Positions 17,083-18,826 of a stretch of DNA of 18,826 bases are shown here, in pieces. Positions within the stretch are counted from its first letter, which is position 1. Each line of letters begins with the position of its first letter. The translations under genes were made by a program, and so were the position numbers. The notes beneath the pieces are model-generated. The model had not been told where the DNA came from and searched no databases. It was given only the letters and a program-made list of their open reading frames with translations. The stretch comes from Micractinium sp. NFX-FRZ (Eukaryota > Chlorophyta > Trebouxiophyceae > Chlorellales > Chlorellaceae): assembly GCA_029339195.1 (NCBI GenBank), contig JAPTJF010000717.1, forward strand, positions 1-18,826, given 5' to 3'.

Positions 17083-18150
17083 CCGGGGCAGCTCTGCGGG
17101 CACGACAGCGAGTCGGCAGTGAGTTGGGCAGGCCAGGGTTGCACGCCAAGGCAGGCCAGGGTTGCACGCCAAAGCAGAGCAAGGCGGGCCAGGGTTGCAC
17201 GCCAAAGCAGAGCAAGGCGGGCCAGGGTTGCACGCCAAAGCAGAGCAAGGCGGGCCAGGGTTGCACGCCAAGGCAAGCCAGGGTTGCACACCAAAGAGAG
17301 CAAGGCGGGCCAGGGTTGCATGCCAAGGTCACGCCAACGCTGCTCAACCACACCCCCACTCCACTCGCGCCAATGGTAAGCAAGGCAGGCCAGGGTTGCA
17401 CGCCACAGCAGAGCAAGGCAGGCCCACTAGCCAATGGTAAGCAAGGCACTGCACGGCTGGCAGGGCAGCACACCTGCGTGACCGCCCGCCTCCCATCCAC
17501 CCGCCTGCTCACCTTCAGGCCCCCGCAGTCTCGAGGGGAGGCCACGCAGGTGGGGGTGCACCCACCACCACCAGCAGCCTTCTGCAGGCAGCAGTAGTGG
17601 TTGTTCTCGTGGCCGGCGCACGCCTGCAGGCATGGGAGCCCAAATGGCAGACGGTCCCAGGCATGGGCATTAGCAACCCAGTGCCTCACCAAACTCACAG
17701 GCACAGCAGAGTGCAGAGCCATGCAAGCTTCTGAAGCAAGCCCAGGCGCGACCAAGGAAACGGGGGTGGTCTCACCCCGATGCAGGTGTTGCAGTTGCAG
17801 GGGAGGGCGGAGGTCACTGCCGCGCTGCACAAAGGGAAGAGCACACGGGGTGGGGAGACGTCAAGTCGGCCCAGCAGCCATGACCGGCCAGCCAGCTGGC
17901 TAATCCTCACAGGCGGATGCACACGAATGCGGTGCAATTCACGATCCACAAGGCAGGCCCATGAATGCGGTGCAATTTAAGGTTAAGAAGATAAGGCAGG
18001 CCACCCAGCGGAAGCACAGGTGAGGTGGTGCTAGGAAGGTGGGGGAGGCCTGGCCCAGCCGACCAGAGGGATGGAGGCAGGGTGAGAGGCCTGCATTTGC
18101 CCCCACCTGGAGACCAGCGCCAGCAGGAGGAAGGCGACCCAGGTGCGCAT
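17083..18150 (-). CDS. Small secreted cysteine-rich protein, unknown function (exons 1-3 supported, later part uncertain)
   Basis: I do not recognise this family. The ATG at 18150-18148 opens a signal peptide (MRTWVAFLLLALVSSAAV), with likely cleavage after residue 21, so the product should enter the secretory pathway. Exons 18150-18107, 17824-17776 and 17623-17513 join GT-AG in phase to give 68 residues. Nine are Cys: 24, 26, 29, 33, 42, 43, 53, 57 and 64, including the cluster CNCNTC and an adjacent pair, CC. There is a Gly run at 49-52. A disulfide-rich extracellular or cell-wall protein is plausible but inferred. A possible fourth micro-exon at 17093-17083 encodes SCPG and has a consensus donor (gtgagt) at 17082. 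The next exon is unclear: the nearest in-phase acceptor would leave an intron of only about 44 nt, far shorter than its neighbours. The 3' end is therefore unresolved. An alternative is that the gene ends soon after exon 3. Confidence 0.5.
17132..17420 (+). repeat. 33-bp minisatellite in intron 3 of the secreted-protein gene
   Basis: The anchor gccagggttgca starts at 17132, 17155, 17188, 17221, 17254, 17277, 17309 and 17389, with spacings 23, 33, 33, 33, 23, 32 and 80. The 33-bp unit ends in caaagcagagcaaggcgg; the 23-bp variant lacks the cagagcaaggc part. A separate 60-bp-spaced repeat (gccaatggtaagcaaggca at 17370 and 17430) frames the last copy. On the minus strand the array has no AG dinucleotide from about 17342 down to 17096. 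Confidence 0.95.
17925..18002 (-). repeat. Two-copy degenerate tandem repeat in intron 1 of the secreted-protein gene
   Basis: gaatgcggtgcaatt occurs at 17925 and 17963, and aaggcaggcc at 17950 and 17993, giving a unit of about 38-43 bp repeated twice. It is similar in scale to the exon echoes but does not copy an exon edge that I can identify. Confidence 0.8.
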
Positions 18151-18826
18151 GTTGGCTGAAGGGGTCGAGGGCGGATGACCTGAGGCGGAGGGAGGGGGGC
18201 GGGGGGGGCGGGTGGCGGGCGGGTTTGAAGGGAGGGCGGAGGGGAAGCCTGGACTATTGACACTCTTGGCAAACAGGCAGGCCAAGATGCGCGGGGGAGG
18301 GTCTCGCCCGCGGGGGAGGGTGAGGCCCAGGCAGAGAAGAGAGAGCGACGGGCACTGCCTAGCGCATGTGCTCACCACTCGACCCCCGGGGAGGTCGGGT
18401 GAGCCTAGCTTGCCCTCAAGGACCCTCCACTTTGACAGGTTCGGATCCAAGGAGGGTGCCTTGAAGGGCACCCTCAGCAAGCAGTACCGCCCTTGGATCC
18501 GCACCCTTTGGATAGAGAAACCCTAGCACGCAGCCTCCCTCCCTTTCCCTGGGGCCTCACCTCGGGGTGCTGGGGGCGTCCTAGGGCCGTGGCAGGGTGT
18601 GGAGGCTGCAGAAACACAGGGGTGGGGGGCGGGAGGGGAGGGGAGTCGTGAACCCTGGGTGGAGAGGAGGCAGGCGAGCGAGGGTAGGCCAAGGCCAAGC
18701 CCAGGCAGGGCCCAGGGAGCCCCAAGGCAGAGCACGGACCAGGGCCTGGGCGCGTCCAAGGCAGGCGAGGTCAGAGCGGAGGACCCACAGGCCCACAGGT
18801 CTCCTCCCCCCCTGCTCCCATGACCC
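18151..18826. other. Upstream flank of the secreted-protein gene, no gene recognised
   Basis: This holds the presumed promoter and 5' UTR of the minus-strand secreted-protein gene. The part next to the ATG (18180-18240) is very G-rich on the plus strand. All open frames have compositions typical of GC-rich non-coding DNA, with no recognisable motifs. The only structured element is the nested inverted repeat near 18371-18501. No TATA-like string stands out. Confidence 0.4.
18442..18501. repeat. Nested perfect inverted repeat (potential cruciform or structured RNA)
   Basis: The outer arms cggatccaagg (18442-18452) and ccttggatccg (18491-18501) are perfect 11-bp complements. The inner arms agggtgcc (18453-18460) and ggcaccct (18467-18474) form an 8-bp stem with a 6-nt loop. 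The arms on the left side are directly adjacent, which makes a long left arm. A separate imperfect hairpin (ctcacc..cgacc / ggtcgggtgag) lies at about 18371-18403. I do not recognise an RNA family; it could also be part of a small mobile element. Confidence 0.75.

Noticed and set aside
17132..17420. CRISPR-like array appearance
   Set aside because: Units are contiguous with no unique spacers, and the genome is eukaryotic. It is a minisatellite.
17042..17830. Minus-strand open frame of 262 codons running through exon 3 and the minisatellite of the secreted-protein gene
   Set aside because: The repetitive part translates the 33-bp repeat out of any known context, and the supported model splices out at a good donor (gtgagc) at 17512. 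The frame is open mainly because the repeat unit length is a multiple of 3.
18438..18448. tRNA T-arm / B-box-like string ggttcggatcc
   Set aside because: The stem that should flank it does not pair, and no acceptor, D or anticodon arms are in place. The string is part of the inverted repeat.

Overview
This window looks like nuclear DNA of a GC-rich, intron-dense eukaryote, most likely a chlorophyte green alga (Chlorella/Chlamydomonas-like). The basis is the visibly high GC content, the many short GT-AG introns with G-rich donor sides and pyrimidine-rich acceptor sides, genes broken into exons of about 50-240 nt, and protein families typical of algae. I see no prokaryotic operons, no rRNA and no convincing tRNA.

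Layout. (1) 1-3327, minus strand: the 5' seven exons of an ARIADNE-type RBR E3 ubiquitin ligase, cut by the left edge of the window. (2) 3328-4262: a 935-bp divergent intergenic region. (3) 4263-15208, plus strand: a complete 26-exon gene for the TPR-rich TFIIIC subunit (GTF3C3 / yeast Tfc4 / TFIIIC102 family). I traced it exon by exon; it gives a 955-residue protein with five back-to-back 34-residue TPRs and a conserved C-terminal end. (4) 15209-17082: 3' flank with no gene I can defend, apart from a protein-like stretch of unknown origin. It also holds one stray copy of the TFIIIC last-exon boundary. (5) 17083-18150, minus strand: a small gene for a secreted cysteine-rich protein of unknown function, with a 33-bp minisatellite in an intron. 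(6) 18151-18826: its upstream flank, with a nested inverted repeat.

Most unusual feature. In about 19 of the 31 introns of the two large genes I can align, by eye, a decayed direct copy of the neighbouring exon edge together with its splice site. I call these 'exon echoes'. Donor-side copies lie downstream of the true donor and acceptor-side copies lie upstream of the true acceptor, mostly 56-135 bp away. Some are nearly perfect (81-bp x3, 60-bp x3, 38/38 identity). Two are open in frame with the real exon and could add 43 or 45 residues by alternative acceptor use. One copy lies outside the gene. The pattern fits repeated local tandem duplication across splice junctions as a way introns grow or are made.

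The three genes share no pathway: ubiquitin ligation, RNA polymerase III initiation, and a secreted protein. All coordinates and splice sites come from hand reading and reading-frame bookkeeping, without RNA or database support.
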